NCBI RefSeq assembly: GCF_034259425.1
Contig: NZ_JAXIVU010000009.1
Location: forward strand, 1-64,000
Reading direction: 5' to 3'
DNA length: 64,000 bases
Source: Denitrificimonas halotolerans
Lineage (GTDB): Bacteria > Pseudomonadota > Gammaproteobacteria > Pseudomonadales > Pseudomonadaceae
The first letter of the stretch is position 1, and each line of letters begins with the position of its first letter. Position numbers and translations under genes: made by a program. Below the pieces are notes generated by a model. The model saw nothing but the letters and a program-made list of their open reading frames with translations, made no database searches and was not told the origin of the DNA. Of this stretch, positions 8,744 through 18,190 are shown piece by piece.

Positions 8744-9676
8744 ATTAAGCCTCTATTTGCTAAAAGTACTGCTCTAAGTACAAAGTTTTTAATACTGACT
8801 TGTTTATCTATTGCCTTGATGTTGGTCGATGCACGTCTAGAGGTGCTTAAGCCTGTGCGTAGCCAATTAGGTATGGTGCTGACGCCAATGTATTGGCTAG
8901 GCGATTTACCTGTACGTGTATGGTCTGACAGCATCCAAATGTTCAGTAGTCGCACGAATTTAATTGCAGAAAATGAGCAGTTGCGTGCTGAGACATTATT
9001 GATGCAGCGCCGTTTGCAGAAACTGGCAACTTTAACTGAACAAAATGTCCGGTTGCGTGAGCTGTTGAATTCATCCGCCTTAATTGATGATCGAGTGCTG
9101 GTTGCGGAATTGATCGGTATTGATCCGAATCCTTACACCCACCGTATTTTAATTAATAAGGGAAGTGAGGACGGTGTCACTTTAGGTCAGCCGGTTCTAG
9201 ATGCTCGTGGTGTAATGGGGCAGGTGGTTGAGGTGATGCCTTATACCTCACGCATTCTACTGATCACGGACAGTAATCATAGTGTACCTGTGCAGGTGAA
9301 CCGTAATGGTTTGCGTGCTATTGCCAGTGGTACTGGTCATCTGGAATCGATGGAATTGCGTTATGTCACTGATAGCGCAGATATTCGCAAAGGTGATTTA
9401 TTGGTCACTTCAGGTATGGGGCAGCGTTTTCCTGTGGGCTATCCTGTTGCAGTGGTCAGTGAGGTGCAACGTAACACGGGGCAGCCTTTTGCTCGAATCA
9501 AAATTTTGCCTGCAGCAAGCTTGAACCGCAGTCGTTATTTGTTGTTGGTATTTCGTGACCATGTACATGGCGTGCAGAGTTTAGATCAAAGTGTGCAGCA
9601 AACCTTAGAGGATGATGCGAAGCAGCTGCGTAAAGCTACGGAGACAACAGCAGAAGAGGCGCAGCGGGATGGGTAG
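8744..9676 (+). CDS. mreC: Rod-shape determining protein MreC, apparent AUU start
   Basis: Bitopic inner-membrane protein linking MreB to the elongation machinery. The reading frame encodes IKPLFAKSTAL, a hydrophobic helix (FLILTCLSIALML), then VDARLEVLKPVRSQLG, a coiled coil (about 65-105) and the beta-rich periplasmic domain. There is no ATG, GTG or TTG in this frame between the upstream stop (8720) and the TTG/ATG at 8816-8821, which lies inside the membrane helix. GGGGA six bases before ATT at 8744 makes ATT the best start (310 aa, usual length). A truncated start at 8816 would destroy the membrane anchor. mreD overlaps the 3' end. Confidence 0.88.
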   Translation: MKPLFAKSTALSTKFLILTCLSIALMLVDARLEVLKPVRSQLGMVLTPMYWLGDLPVRVWSDSIQMFSSRTNLIAENEQLRAETLLMQRRLQKLATLTEQNVRLRELLNSSALIDDRVLVAELIGIDPNPYTHRILINKGSEDGVTLGQPVLDARGVMGQVVEVMPYTSRILLITDSNHSVPVQVNRNGLRAIASGTGHLESMELRYVTDSADIRKGDLLVTSGMGQRFPVGYPVAVVSEVQRNTGQPFARIKILPAASLNRSRYLLLVFRDHVHGVQSLDQSVQQTLEDDAKQLRKATETTAEEAQRDG

Positions 9677-10145
9677 AATGACACTTACTATTTGGGCAAC
9701 ACTCATCGCTGCCTTATTGTTGTCAGTGGTACCTATGGCAGAGCATTTAGAAATCGGGCGGCCCATGTGGCTGGCTTTAGTGCTCAGTTTTTGGGCAATG
9801 AACTTCCCGCATCGAGTGGGCCTGCTGACCGCGTGGTTTTTTGGTATTGCTCAAGATGTGCTATACGGCACACTTTTTGGTCAACACGGTTTAGCGCTCG
9901 TCGTAGTGGTGTTTCTTGTATTAACTTTGCAACAGCGTCTTAAGTTGTTTCCTTTGTGGCAGCAGTCTTTTGCTTTGCTAGTGATTTTTGGTTTATCACA
10001 GCTTTTACTCTTGTGGCTTAGTACTTTATCAGGGATGCGTCCTGAACTGAGTTACTATGCGGTGCCGGTTTTAGTCAGTAGCTTAATCTGGCCTTGGTTG
10101 TACTTGTTACTGATCAACCTAAAACGATTGCGCGGCTTCAAATGA
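9669..10145 (+). CDS. mreD: Rod-shape determining protein MreD
   Basis: Polytopic inner-membrane partner of MreC. The 158-aa product is nearly all hydrophobic, with five or six membrane segments and the family segments RPMWLALVLSFWA, GLLTAWFFGIAQDVLYG and FGQHGLA. The ATG at 9669 overlaps the last codons of mreC, suggesting translational coupling; a second ATG at 9678 is possible. Its stop (TGA) forms an ATGA overlap with a short remnant frame that I interpret as decayed maf. Confidence 0.93.
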   Translation: MGRMTLTIWATLIAALLLSVVPMAEHLEIGRPMWLALVLSFWAMNFPHRVGLLTAWFFGIAQDVLYGTLFGQHGLALVVVVFLVLTLQQRLKLFPLWQQSFALLVIFGLSQLLLLWLSTLSGMRPELSYYAVPVLVSSLIWPWLYLLLINLKRLRGFK

Positions 10146-10222
10146 GTCCTGCCTTATGTGATCGTGAACTGTATCGGAACTATGAGCCTGCGGAGCAGGG
10201 TGTGGCGCACTTGGCGATATAG
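10142..10222 (+). pseudogene. Possible relic of maf (nucleotide pyrophosphatase) between mreD and rng
   Basis: Pseudomonas normally carries a maf-family gene between mreD and rng. Here an ATG overlaps the mreD stop (ATGA) and opens only 26 codons. Its peptide contains CDRELYRNYEPAEQG, which resembles the Maf segment around the GEPADKAGGY motif with a few residues missing, preceded by an MSPAL start. I read it as a large internal deletion leaving the start and a piece of the later motif. The remaining ~140 bases before rng show no gene. Similarity was judged by eye, so the call is tentative. Confidence 0.35.
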
Positions 10223-10361
10223 TGCGATGTTAGCGATAACATTGTAATCTCCTGAGTCGTAATGTGTTATTAATTGAAGTGTTTGGTGTTTTGCACAGCC
10301 AAGACCTTAATGCATTGCGTATAGAGCTCGTGCACACCCATGTCCCTAGATTGAGAGCACC

Positions 10362-11819
10362 ATGAGTGAAGAAATTTTAATTAACATTACACCAATGGAA
10401 TCCCGTGTTGCAGTTGTGGAAAACGGTGTGTTGCAAGAGGTCCACGTTGAGCGCACTCAACGTCGAGGTATTGTTGGTAATATTTACAAAGGTAAAGTGG
10501 TACGGGTTCTGCCAGGAATGCAGGCAGCCTTTGTTGATATAGGCTTGTCTCGAGCTGCTTTTATTCATGCCGCGGATATTGCTGCACGAGAAGGCATGAC
10601 TGGTGAGGGAATTAGTGGCTTGGTGCATGAGGGGCAAGCCATTGTGGTGCAAGTCACTAAAGACCCTATTGGTAGTAAAGGGGCACGCCTAACGACTAAT
10701 TTATCGATCCCTTCACGTTACTTGGTTTATATGCCAAGCAGTAGTCATATTGGTGTATCACTGAAAATTGAAGAAGAAGCCGAGCGTGAGCGTTTAAAAC
10801 AAGCTGTTACCGAATGCTTAGCGAAGGAGGGGTTAGAAGATAAGGGTGGTTTTATTATTCGGACCGCTACTGAAGGCGCTGATCCAGATGCCATTATGGT
10901 AGATATTCGTTATTTGCATCGTTTATGGGCGCAGGTCCGTGAACAAATGAAAGTTTGTGCTGCACCAACGGTGATCTACGAAGAATTATCTTTGCCATTG
11001 CGTACTCTGAGGGACCTGGCTGCTGAGCACACTGAGAAAGTGCGCATTGATTCGCGGGAAATGTTACAAAAAGCACAGCAGTTTGTAGGTGAACTGATGC
11101 CAGAAATTTCTGATCGCGTTGAGCATTATCCCGGCGAGCGTCCGATTTTCGATCTATACAGTATAGAGGATGAAATTCAAAAGGCTCTAGAGCGCAAGGT
11201 TCCGCTTAAATCAGGCGGTCATTTAGTAATTGATCCGACTGAAGCTATGACCACCATCGATGTGAATACAGGGGCTTTTGTTGGGCATCGTAATCTTGAA
11301 GAAACGGTTTTTAAAACTAATCTAGAAGCAGCATTGACCATCGCACGGCAATTACGCCTACGCAATGTAGGCGGCATCATCATCATTGACTTTATTGATA
11401 TGGAAGATGAAGAGCATCGTCGCCAAGTGCTACGTACGTTAGAGCGTCAGCTTGAGCGTGATTATGCGAAAACCAATATTATCGGTATTACTGAGTTAGG
11501 TCTGGTGCAAATGACCCGTAAGCGTACACGGGAAAGTCTAGCACAGGTTCTGTGTGAGCCTTGCGTAACGTGTCAAGGGCGAGGACATATGCGCACTGCA
11601 GAGACCATTTGCTATGAGATCTTCCGTGAAATTATTCGCGAGGCACGCACTTTCCAAGCGGATGGGTATATGGTGTTGGCCAACCAGAGTGTGGTTGACC
11701 GTTTACTCGATGAAGAGTCCGGGAATGTGGCTGATTTGGAGTCTTTTATTGGCCACCCCATTCGTTTCCAGGTTGAGAGCATGTATTCACAAGAACAGTA
11801 TGATGTGGTTTTGCTTTAA
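10362..11819 (+). CDS. rng: Ribonuclease G
   Basis: Single-strand-specific endoribonuclease of the RNase E/G family, needed for 16S rRNA 5' maturation and some mRNA turnover. Order: N-terminal strand, S1 RNA-binding domain (about 36-125), 5'-sensor, DNase I-like catalytic domain with metal ligands D300 and D343 (TIDVNTG and IIIDFIDME), and the zinc-link CxxC at 401-404. Length of 485 aa fits RNase G; there is no RNase E-type C-terminal scaffold. Followed 25 bases later by yhdP. Confidence 0.96.
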   Translation: MSEEILINITPMESRVAVVENGVLQEVHVERTQRRGIVGNIYKGKVVRVLPGMQAAFVDIGLSRAAFIHAADIAAREGMTGEGISGLVHEGQAIVVQVTKDPIGSKGARLTTNLSIPSRYLVYMPSSSHIGVSLKIEEEAERERLKQAVTECLAKEGLEDKGGFIIRTATEGADPDAIMVDIRYLHRLWAQVREQMKVCAAPTVIYEELSLPLRTLRDLAAEHTEKVRIDSREMLQKAQQFVGELMPEISDRVEHYPGERPIFDLYSIEDEIQKALERKVPLKSGGHLVIDPTEAMTTIDVNTGAFVGHRNLEETVFKTNLEAALTIARQLRLRNVGGIIIIDFIDMEDEEHRRQVLRTLERQLERDYAKTNIIGITELGLVQMTRKRTRESLAQVLCEPCVTCQGRGHMRTAETICYEIFREIIREARTFQADGYMVLANQSVVDRLLDEESGNVADLESFIGHPIRFQVESMYSQEQYDVVLL

Positions 11820-11844
11820 TTTATTTAAAGCTTAAGGAGCCTGA

Positions 11845-14800
11845 ATGGGTTTTGCTCTGCGTCTGTTGAATGCTTTATTGCGCGGGAGTTTATGGCTGCT
11901 CGCAGCCTTATTGATTTTTGCTGCTTTGTATGTCAGTGCGGGGCGTCAGTTGACTCCCTTAATGGCGGAGTACCGTGATGAAATTCAGCAGGGTTTGCAG
12001 CAACACTTGCGGCAAAGTATCCAGGTAGAGCGCTTTGAAGGGGGATGGCGTGGTTTTTCTCCCTTATTAAAGGCGCGCGATGTAAGGCTGGGTGAAGGGG
12101 AGCATGCATTACTGATTGATTCGCTTGACCTGCAACCTGATGTGATTGCGAGTTTATTAGCTCGTGAGTTGCGATTAAAAGCCTTGATCTTAGATGGGTT
12201 GCAAGTGCGTTTTCAGGAGGATCAGGATGGACAATGGTCATTACAGGGCTTGCAGTTAGATGATACCGAGCGAACTGTTTTTCAGTTGAACGATTGGTTG
12301 TACAAGCTGGGGCAGGTCGCTCAGCTTAGTGTGTTGAATAGTCGGGTAATTATTCAGGGCCATGAGCAGGAGTCTTTTACTTTAACGTATGCAGGCTTTA
12401 CTTTGAGCCGCATAGGATTGCAGCAGCGCTTAGATTTGCGTGGGATTTTGCCTGATGGTGAAGCGCTGGAGCTGAGTGCGCAAGGTCAGTTCGTGGATGA
12501 TGACTGGCGGAGCAGTGATCTCAGTGTTTACGTGAAAACGCCCAGTAGTAACTTAGCGCAGTGGATTCCCAAAAAGTATATGCCTGATTGGAATCTAGAG
12601 ACAGTCAAGGCTGGCGCTGAGCTTTGGCTGCATGCCCAGCAAGGGCAAATGCAACGTGCTGTTTTGCGTCTTATTCAACTTGAGTTGCAAGGGCAGTTTG
12701 CTGATGCTGAGCCACTTTATATTCAGTCCAAGGATGGGTTGGCTTTTTATCAAAATGATCAGGGTATACAGAGTGCTTGGTTTGAGCGACTTCTATTGCA
12801 AATTAATGAGCTGAAGGTGCGAGATTGGCAGCTGTGGGCAGCCTACGACAATGTAGTGGCCCCGCGCTGGCAGTTAGCTATTAAGCAGCTGGAGCTATCT
12901 GATGTCCAGTATGTCTTGGACAGGGTTGTGCAATTGCCAGATAAAGCAGTTGAGGTTATGCAAAGCATGCAGCCTCGTGGACTGCTCAATAATTTACAAT
13001 TGCAATGGCGGCCAGAAGCAAAACTTGCTGAGCGTTTGTCATTCAGTAGCGGGCTGCAGAATATTGAATTTTCCGCATGGGAAGCTGTTCCTGCAGCTTT
13101 TGGTATCAACGGTTTGATTTCTGGTGATTTAACCCAGGGTGAACTGCGCTTATCGAGCTCTAGTGGGTTTGGTTTGCATTTATCTCATCTATTTGCAGAG
13201 CCTTGGCAGTATCAGCAGGTGCATGCGCAGTTACTATGGATGTTTGATGAGCAGGGGTTTACTTTGCAAAGCCCTTATTTGCAAGTAAAGGGCGACGAAG
13301 GTGACATTGCAGGTGATTTTCTAATTCGTTTACTAAAAGACCCGGCAGCCGAAGATTATATGGATTTACGTGTCGGTTTACGTGATGGCGATGCCCGCTT
13401 TACCCGTAAATATTTACCTTCTTTAGCTCCTGGCTTTAATCCAGCTTTAGAGCAATGGTTGGGCGGTGCAATTCAGGCTGGAATGATTGAGCAAGGTTAC
13501 TATCAGTATCAAGGTGCCTTAAATAGAGATGCACCGGCGAACTCACGCAGTATGAGTTTATATTTTGCGGTTAAAAATGCTCAGCTTGATTATCAGCCAG
13601 GTTGGCCTGTGCTGAATGACGCGGATGTTGAGGTGGTGGTAGAAGACGATAGTGTGCGCATCCATCTTGATCGAGGTGTCATTTTAAATACGCCCATCAC
13701 TTATGCGTATGCGGAAGTGGCAGCTAGCGAAACTGGAGCTGCTCCTGTTTTGCAATTGCGTGCTGAGCTACAAAGTAATGTTGCTGATGGCTTATATTTC
13801 TTACAAAAAACACCGATTGCGCAAACAGCCACGGCGTTTTCTCATTGGCAGGGGCAAGGCAGTTTGCCGGCAACTTTAGATTTGCGAGTGCCATTAACAG
13901 CACGGCAACCAGTGCAGGTGAAGCTGGATTTGAATGCGCGTGGTGCAGAGTTGAATATGCCGGAAATCAATGTGCACTTGCACGATTTAAATGGTGTTTT
14001 TAGTTTTGATAGCCAGCGTGGTTTAACGGCCAAAAAGATTGAAGGCCGGTTTTTAGGGCAAAAGTTTTCCGGAGCAATTACAGCTGAAGGTACTGCTCCG
14101 CTACAGCGCACTCACCTTGATGTGCGGGGAGTAATGCCTATTGCACGCCTAACAGAGTGGGGGCAGATCAAACAGAGATTACCGGTAACGGGTAACTTAC
14201 CTTATCGTTTGCGGGTGATGCTTGATGGCGAAGATACTCAGTTACGATTGGATTCTAATATGCAAGGTGTAGCTGTTGACCTGCCGGCGCCTTTGGGCAA
14301 GACAGCACAGCAGTCCAGTTACCTCGATTGGCGCATGACCTTAGTGGGGGCAGAACGCCGCTATTGGTTGGATTATGCTGATCAGCTCAGTTTAAGCTTG
14401 GCTGCTCCTGCCGGTGAGTTTTTTAAAGGTCGTGCACAATTACATATTGGGGGTGGATTAGCTCGTTTGCCTAGTCAAAGGGGGCTTCAAATTACAGGGC
14501 GGTTGCTTGAGTTTAAACTGGAAGAATGGCAGCAAGTTCTGCAGCGCTATAGCGGGACGCATAATCAAGCAGACGAGCGGTTGTTAACCCAGGCTAAATT
14601 GACTTTTGAGCAATTTAATGGTTTCGGTATCTCGGTTGATCATTTAAATGTTGAGCTGGCTACACAGGCTAAAGGTTGGACATTGTTGCTCGATAGCCGT
14701 CAGTTACGTGGACGGTTGACCAGATTGGGGGAGGGTAAGCCGCTGCAGGTGCGCCTTGCCCGTTTACACTTGCCAGCACAGTCACTTGCATCAGATAAAG

Positions 14801-15651
14801 AGAAAGACCCGTTGGCAGGCTTTGATATGTTAAATATTCCTGCTTTAGATATTAAAGTCGATCAGCTGTATCGAGATGGTGATTTGCTAGGAGCTTGGTC
14901 GTTAAGTACGCGTCGACAAGCGCATGGAGTGATTTTTGATCGGTTAAATCTTTCCCTTAAAGGGCTCAAGTTGACGGGGCAGTTAGGTTGGGAGCGAGTC
15001 GGACAACAGACACGCAGTTGGTATAAAGGACAACTCGGTGGTGATGATATCGGCGAGGTGTTGGTTGCTTGGGGGTTTGCGCCCAATATCACCAGTAAGC
15101 ATTTTACGGTCGATGCAGACATGCGTTGGAGTGGTTCCCCTGCAGCTTTTTCTTTAGCGCAGCTGAGCGGAGACTTGAATGTGGATTTTCGTCAAGGCCA
15201 ACTGACTACGCTGGATGGTAGTGCGCAGGCCCTAAGAGTGTTTGGTGTGTTTAATTTTGATGCCATTGGACGTCGTTTGCGTTTGGATTTTTCTGATTTG
15301 ATTGGCAAAGGATTGGCATATGATCGAATTAAAGGCAGGGTGGTGGCTCATCAAGGCATCTATCAAACCCGTGATCTTATTGCTGTTGAGGGTCCATCCA
15401 GTAACCTTGAATTAAAAGGCCGAGTGAATGCTGGGAATGAGCAAATTAATGCCAGTTTATTGGTGGCCTTACCTTTGACGAATAATTTACCCTTGGCTGC
15501 GATTGCTGTGGGAGCACCTGCTGTGGGTGGGGCATTATTTTTGGTGGACCGCCTAATTGGTGATCGAATATCAAGGTTTGCCAGTGTGACTTATCACATC
15601 AATGGAGATTTGCACAAGCCGCATATTTCTTTAAGTGAGAAGAAAAAATAA
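11845..15651 (+). CDS. yhdP: YhdP-family AsmA-like envelope protein
   Basis: A 1268-aa protein with one N-terminal membrane helix (about 12-32) and a very long, repetitive beta-rich periplasmic region ending in an AsmA-like C-terminal domain (VDFRQGQLTTLDGSAQALRVFGVFNFD, RIKGRVVAHQGIY, and a last hydrophobic stretch near 1215-1235). YhdP, TamB and YdbH are bridge-like proteins that carry phospholipids between the inner and outer membranes. AAGGAG six bases before the ATG. Lies downstream of rng as in Pseudomonas; convergent with recN. Confidence 0.9.
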   Translation: MGFALRLLNALLRGSLWLLAALLIFAALYVSAGRQLTPLMAEYRDEIQQGLQQHLRQSIQVERFEGGWRGFSPLLKARDVRLGEGEHALLIDSLDLQPDVIASLLARELRLKALILDGLQVRFQEDQDGQWSLQGLQLDDTERTVFQLNDWLYKLGQVAQLSVLNSRVIIQGHEQESFTLTYAGFTLSRIGLQQRLDLRGILPDGEALELSAQGQFVDDDWRSSDLSVYVKTPSSNLAQWIPKKYMPDWNLETVKAGAELWLHAQQGQMQRAVLRLIQLELQGQFADAEPLYIQSKDGLAFYQNDQGIQSAWFERLLLQINELKVRDWQLWAAYDNVVAPRWQLAIKQLELSDVQYVLDRVVQLPDKAVEVMQSMQPRGLLNNLQLQWRPEAKLAERLSFSSGLQNIEFSAWEAVPAAFGINGLISGDLTQGELRLSSSSGFGLHLSHLFAEPWQYQQVHAQLLWMFDEQGFTLQSPYLQVKGDEGDIAGDFLIRLLKDPAAEDYMDLRVGLRDGDARFTRKYLPSLAPGFNPALEQWLGGAIQAGMIEQGYYQYQGALNRDAPANSRSMSLYFAVKNAQLDYQPGWPVLNDADVEVVVEDDSVRIHLDRGVILNTPITYAYAEVAASETGAAPVLQLRAELQSNVADGLYFLQKTPIAQTATAFSHWQGQGSLPATLDLRVPLTARQPVQVKLDLNARGAELNMPEINVHLHDLNGVFSFDSQRGLTAKKIEGRFLGQKFSGAITAEGTAPLQRTHLDVRGVMPIARLTEWGQIKQRLPVTGNLPYRLRVMLDGEDTQLRLDSNMQGVAVDLPAPLGKTAQQSSYLDWRMTLVGAERRYWLDYADQLSLSLAAPAGEFFKGRAQLHIGGGLARLPSQRGLQITGRLLEFKLEEWQQVLQRYSGTHNQADERLLTQAKLTFEQFNGFGISVDHLNVELATQAKGWTLLLDSRQLRGRLTRLGEGKPLQVRLARLHLPAQSLASDKEKDPLAGFDMLNIPALDIKVDQLYRDGDLLGAWSLSTRRQAHGVIFDRLNLSLKGLKLTGQLGWERVGQQTRSWYKGQLGGDDIGEVLVAWGFAPNITSKHFTVDADMRWSGSPAAFSLAQLSGDLNVDFRQGQLTTLDGSAQALRVFGVFNFDAIGRRLRLDFSDLIGKGLAYDRIKGRVVAHQGIYQTRDLIAVEGPSSNLELKGRVNAGNEQINASLLVALPLTNNLPLAAIAVGAPAVGGALFLVDRLIGDRISRFASVTYHINGDLHKPHISLSEKKK

Positions 15652-15675
15652 AGCGCGCCTCATTAAGCACGCTTT
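15641..15675 (-). terminator. Terminator of recN, overlapping both convergent stop codons
   Basis: AAAGCG(C)GC and GC(A)CGCTTT form a hairpin between yhdP and recN. Read on the minus strand it is followed by ATTTTTTCTT, a good intrinsic terminator for recN. The stem includes the yhdP stop codon and the hairpin spans the recN stop, so the two genes share almost no intergenic space. Confidence 0.7.
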
Positions 15676-17354
15676 GCCGGCAGTGCTTGGGCACTGTCTA
15701 AAATTTTACGAGCATGCTGTAAGGATTCATCGGTTAAGTCAATGCCGCCAAGCATGCGAGCTACTTCTTCTACTCGTTGCTCAAAAGTTAGCGTTTTAAC
15801 CGCAGTATGAGTGGACTTTTTTTGACGCTCTTTGTGTACAAATAAATGTTGATGGCCTTGTGCTGCAACCTGCGGCAGGTGAGTGACGGTTAAAACTTGG
15901 CCATTTTCTCCTAGCTGTCGTAGCAATTGGCCTACGATTTCCGCAGTAGGCCCTCCAATACCCACATCCACTTCATCAAAAACTAAGGTGGGGACGCGGG
16001 AGGTTTGTGCGGTAATGACTTGAATAGCTAAACTGATGCGTGAAAGCTCACCTCCTGAGGCAACTTTGGCTAAGCCGCGTAGCGGCTGGCCTGGGTTGGC
16101 GCTGACTAGAAACTCAACGTTTTCTAAACCTTGTAAGGCGGGGGAGTCATTTTTGGATGGGAGTAAGGCAATACTAAATTGTCCATCTGGCATGCCGAGC
16201 ATTTGTAATTGCTGCATTACAGCTTGAGTCAGCTTTTTTGCAGAACTGGCGCGACGCTTGCTGAGGGCTTGTGCTTTTTCTGAGTATTCCTTTAGCAGCA
16301 AGTCAGCAGCGTGCTGTAAGTGTTCGAGATTGGCATCTTCTGCATCCAGTGCGGCCAGTTCATTTGCTAGCTGATTTTGTAATGCGTGGAGCTGCTCTGG
16401 TTGTACGCGGTGCTTGCGCGCTAGGGTGTAAATGGCATCGAGGCGCTCTTCAATCCATAGCTGACGTTGCGGGTCTGCTTCAAAGGTTGCGGCAAAGTGA
16501 TTGAATTCACTAATGGCTTCTTCGATTTGAATGTGTGCGCTGGATAATAAGTCTGTAGCTTGTGTGAAGGCCTGCGGGGCGCCTGATAAACTTTGTGCGC
16601 GTTGCAGTAGAGACGCTAGGGTGCTGAGCACATTAGCATTATCATTTTCACTGCAAGCATCAATGATTTGACGGCAGCTATCCAATATGCTTTCAGAATT
16701 GCTTAGGCTTTTATGTTCTTGCTCGATATGTGCTAGCTCATTTTCCCCTAAGGATAGCATTTCGAGTTCTTCGAGTTGATACGTGAGGAGCTGGCGTCGT
16801 GCGCGTTGTTCTTCTTCGCTGGCGCTCAGTTGTTCGATTTTTTGCTGTGTAGCACGCCAACGTTGAGCCAGGCTTTGTACGGCGCGAGTCAGTTCTGTAG
16901 CGCCGGCAAACTCATCTAGTAAGCGGCGGTGGGTATCGGTTTTTAGTAAGGATTGATGTTCATGCTGACTATGGATATCGATTAAAATCTCACCCAACGC
17001 TTTTAAATCAGCCAGTGGACAAGGTGTGCCATTTATATAGCCGCGTGAGCGACCTTCACGAGTGATCACGCGGCGTAAAATACATTGAGCATCGTTGTCT
17101 AGGTCACGTTCTTTAAGCCATTGTTGTGCTTCTGGGATATGCGTCACATCAAAACTGCTGAGAATGTCAGCTTTGTCTGCACCTGGACGAATCACACTGC
17201 TGTCCGTACGCGCACCTAAAGTTAGGCTGAGTGCATCTAGCATAATTGACTTGCCTGCACCGGTTTCTCCAGTAATGACACTCATACCCTCATGCAGCTC
17301 AAGGTCTAAGTGATCAACGATGGCATAATTTTTTACTGAAATATGGACTAGCAT
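15663..17354 (-). CDS. recN: DNA repair protein RecN
   Basis: SMC-like ATPase recruited to double-strand breaks, where it promotes sister cohesion during recombination. The 563-aa product has Walker A GETGAGKS (29-36), coiled-coil arms either side of a central region (about 150-370), the signature segment ASGGELSRISLA and Walker B VLVFDEVDVGIGG. The longer frame begins at an upstream TTG, but the ATG chosen follows GGGAGA and gives the conserved MLxxISVKNYAIV start. Divergent from grpE. I could not identify a convincing LexA box in the gap. Confidence 0.96.
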   Translation of the reverse strand: MLVHISVKNYAIVDHLDLELHEGMSVITGETGAGKSIMLDALSLTLGARTDSSVIRPGADKADILSSFDVTHIPEAQQWLKERDLDNDAQCILRRVITREGRSRGYINGTPCPLADLKALGEILIDIHSQHEHQSLLKTDTHRRLLDEFAGATELTRAVQSLAQRWRATQQKIEQLSASEEEQRARRQLLTYQLEELEMLSLGENELAHIEQEHKSLSNSESILDSCRQIIDACSENDNANVLSTLASLLQRAQSLSGAPQAFTQATDLLSSAHIQIEEAISEFNHFAATFEADPQRQLWIEERLDAIYTLARKHRVQPEQLHALQNQLANELAALDAEDANLEHLQHAADLLLKEYSEKAQALSKRRASSAKKLTQAVMQQLQMLGMPDGQFSIALLPSKNDSPALQGLENVEFLVSANPGQPLRGLAKVASGGELSRISLAIQVITAQTSRVPTLVFDEVDVGIGGPTAEIVGQLLRQLGENGQVLTVTHLPQVAAQGHQHLFVHKERQKKSTHTAVKTLTFEQRVEEVARMLGGIDLTDESLQHARKILDSAQALPAKRA

Positions 17355-17527
17355 AGAGGCATCTCCCAATTAGGCTGTTCATTTATACAGTTAATTGGGT
17401 GTTGGTTTCAAGAGGTGGGCTGAAAAATAACTTGGTTTAATGTGGTAAGTGGGTCGGCATAAATTGACGTCGGAGATCACATGTAAGAGCGCGGTTGTGA
17501 ATAAAAGTATTATTTTTACTTTAAATG

Positions 17528-17556
17528 CTTGAAATTATGGTTGGCACCCTCATATA
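17528..17556 (+). promoter_or_regulatory. Sigma-32 (RpoH) heat-shock promoter of grpE
   Basis: CTTGAAA, a 14-base spacer ending in ACC, then CTCATATA closely matches the RpoH consensus CTTGAAA-N11-16-CCCCATNT. It ends about 50 bases before the grpE ATG, with a GAGGAGG ribosome binding site in between. Confidence 0.85.
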
Positions 17557-17605
17557 GCAGGCATACGCAGGTGACGGACCTGTACTATTTTTTGAGGAGG
17601 GTGTC

Positions 17606-18175
17606 ATGACCGACGAAAAAAACTTGGACGAGCAAACGTCCGATGTAGAAGCTGATCAGCAAAATGCCGAAACTGAAGCGCAAGTAGATGCAGTGCAGAG
17701 CGACGAAGAGCGTATTGCTCAGTTGGAAGATCAGCTGGCTAAAGCGCAAGAGGATGCGCTGCGTGCTGCAGCTGAAATGCAAAATATTCGTCGTCGTGCA
17801 GAACAAGATATTCAGAAAGCACACAAGTTTGCTTTAGAAAAGTTTGCTATGGACTTATTGGCCGTGCTTGACAGTCTTGAGCGCGGTATTGAGGTGTCGA
17901 GTCCTGATGATGAAAACATTCGTCCGATGCGCGAGGGAATGGAACTCACTTATAAATTGTTTTTGGATACGCTTAAGCGCTTCCAAGTTGTGCGTATTGA
18001 TCCGCAGGGTGAGCCCTTTAACCCCGAAGAACATCAAGCTATGGCAATGGAAGAAAGTGCCGAACTTGAGCCCAATAGTGTTTTAAAAGTATTCCAGTGT
18101 GGATACAGCATTAATGGCCGCTTGTTGCGCCCAGCGATGGTGGTGGTTAGTAAGGCACCAGCTGCTGCAGAGTAA
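17606..18175 (+). CDS. grpE: Nucleotide exchange factor GrpE
   Basis: Releases ADP from DnaK. The 189-aa protein has an acidic disordered N-terminus, a long coiled coil (about 35-85) with LRAAAEMQNIRRR, a four-helix dimer region and the C-terminal beta-wing with GEPFNPEEHQAM and the ending RLLRPAMVVVSK. Strong GAGGAGG ribosome binding site; transcribed from its own sigma-32 promoter. First of the grpE-dnaK-dnaJ set. Confidence 0.97.
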   Translation: MTDEKNLDEQTSDVEADQQNAETEAQVDAVQSDEERIAQLEDQLAKAQEDALRAAAEMQNIRRRAEQDIQKAHKFALEKFAMDLLAVLDSLERGIEVSSPDDENIRPMREGMELTYKLFLDTLKRFQVVRIDPQGEPFNPEEHQAMAMEESAELEPNSVLKVFQCGYSINGRLLRPAMVVVSKAPAAAE

Positions 18176-18190
18176 AAATAGACTGTAGGG

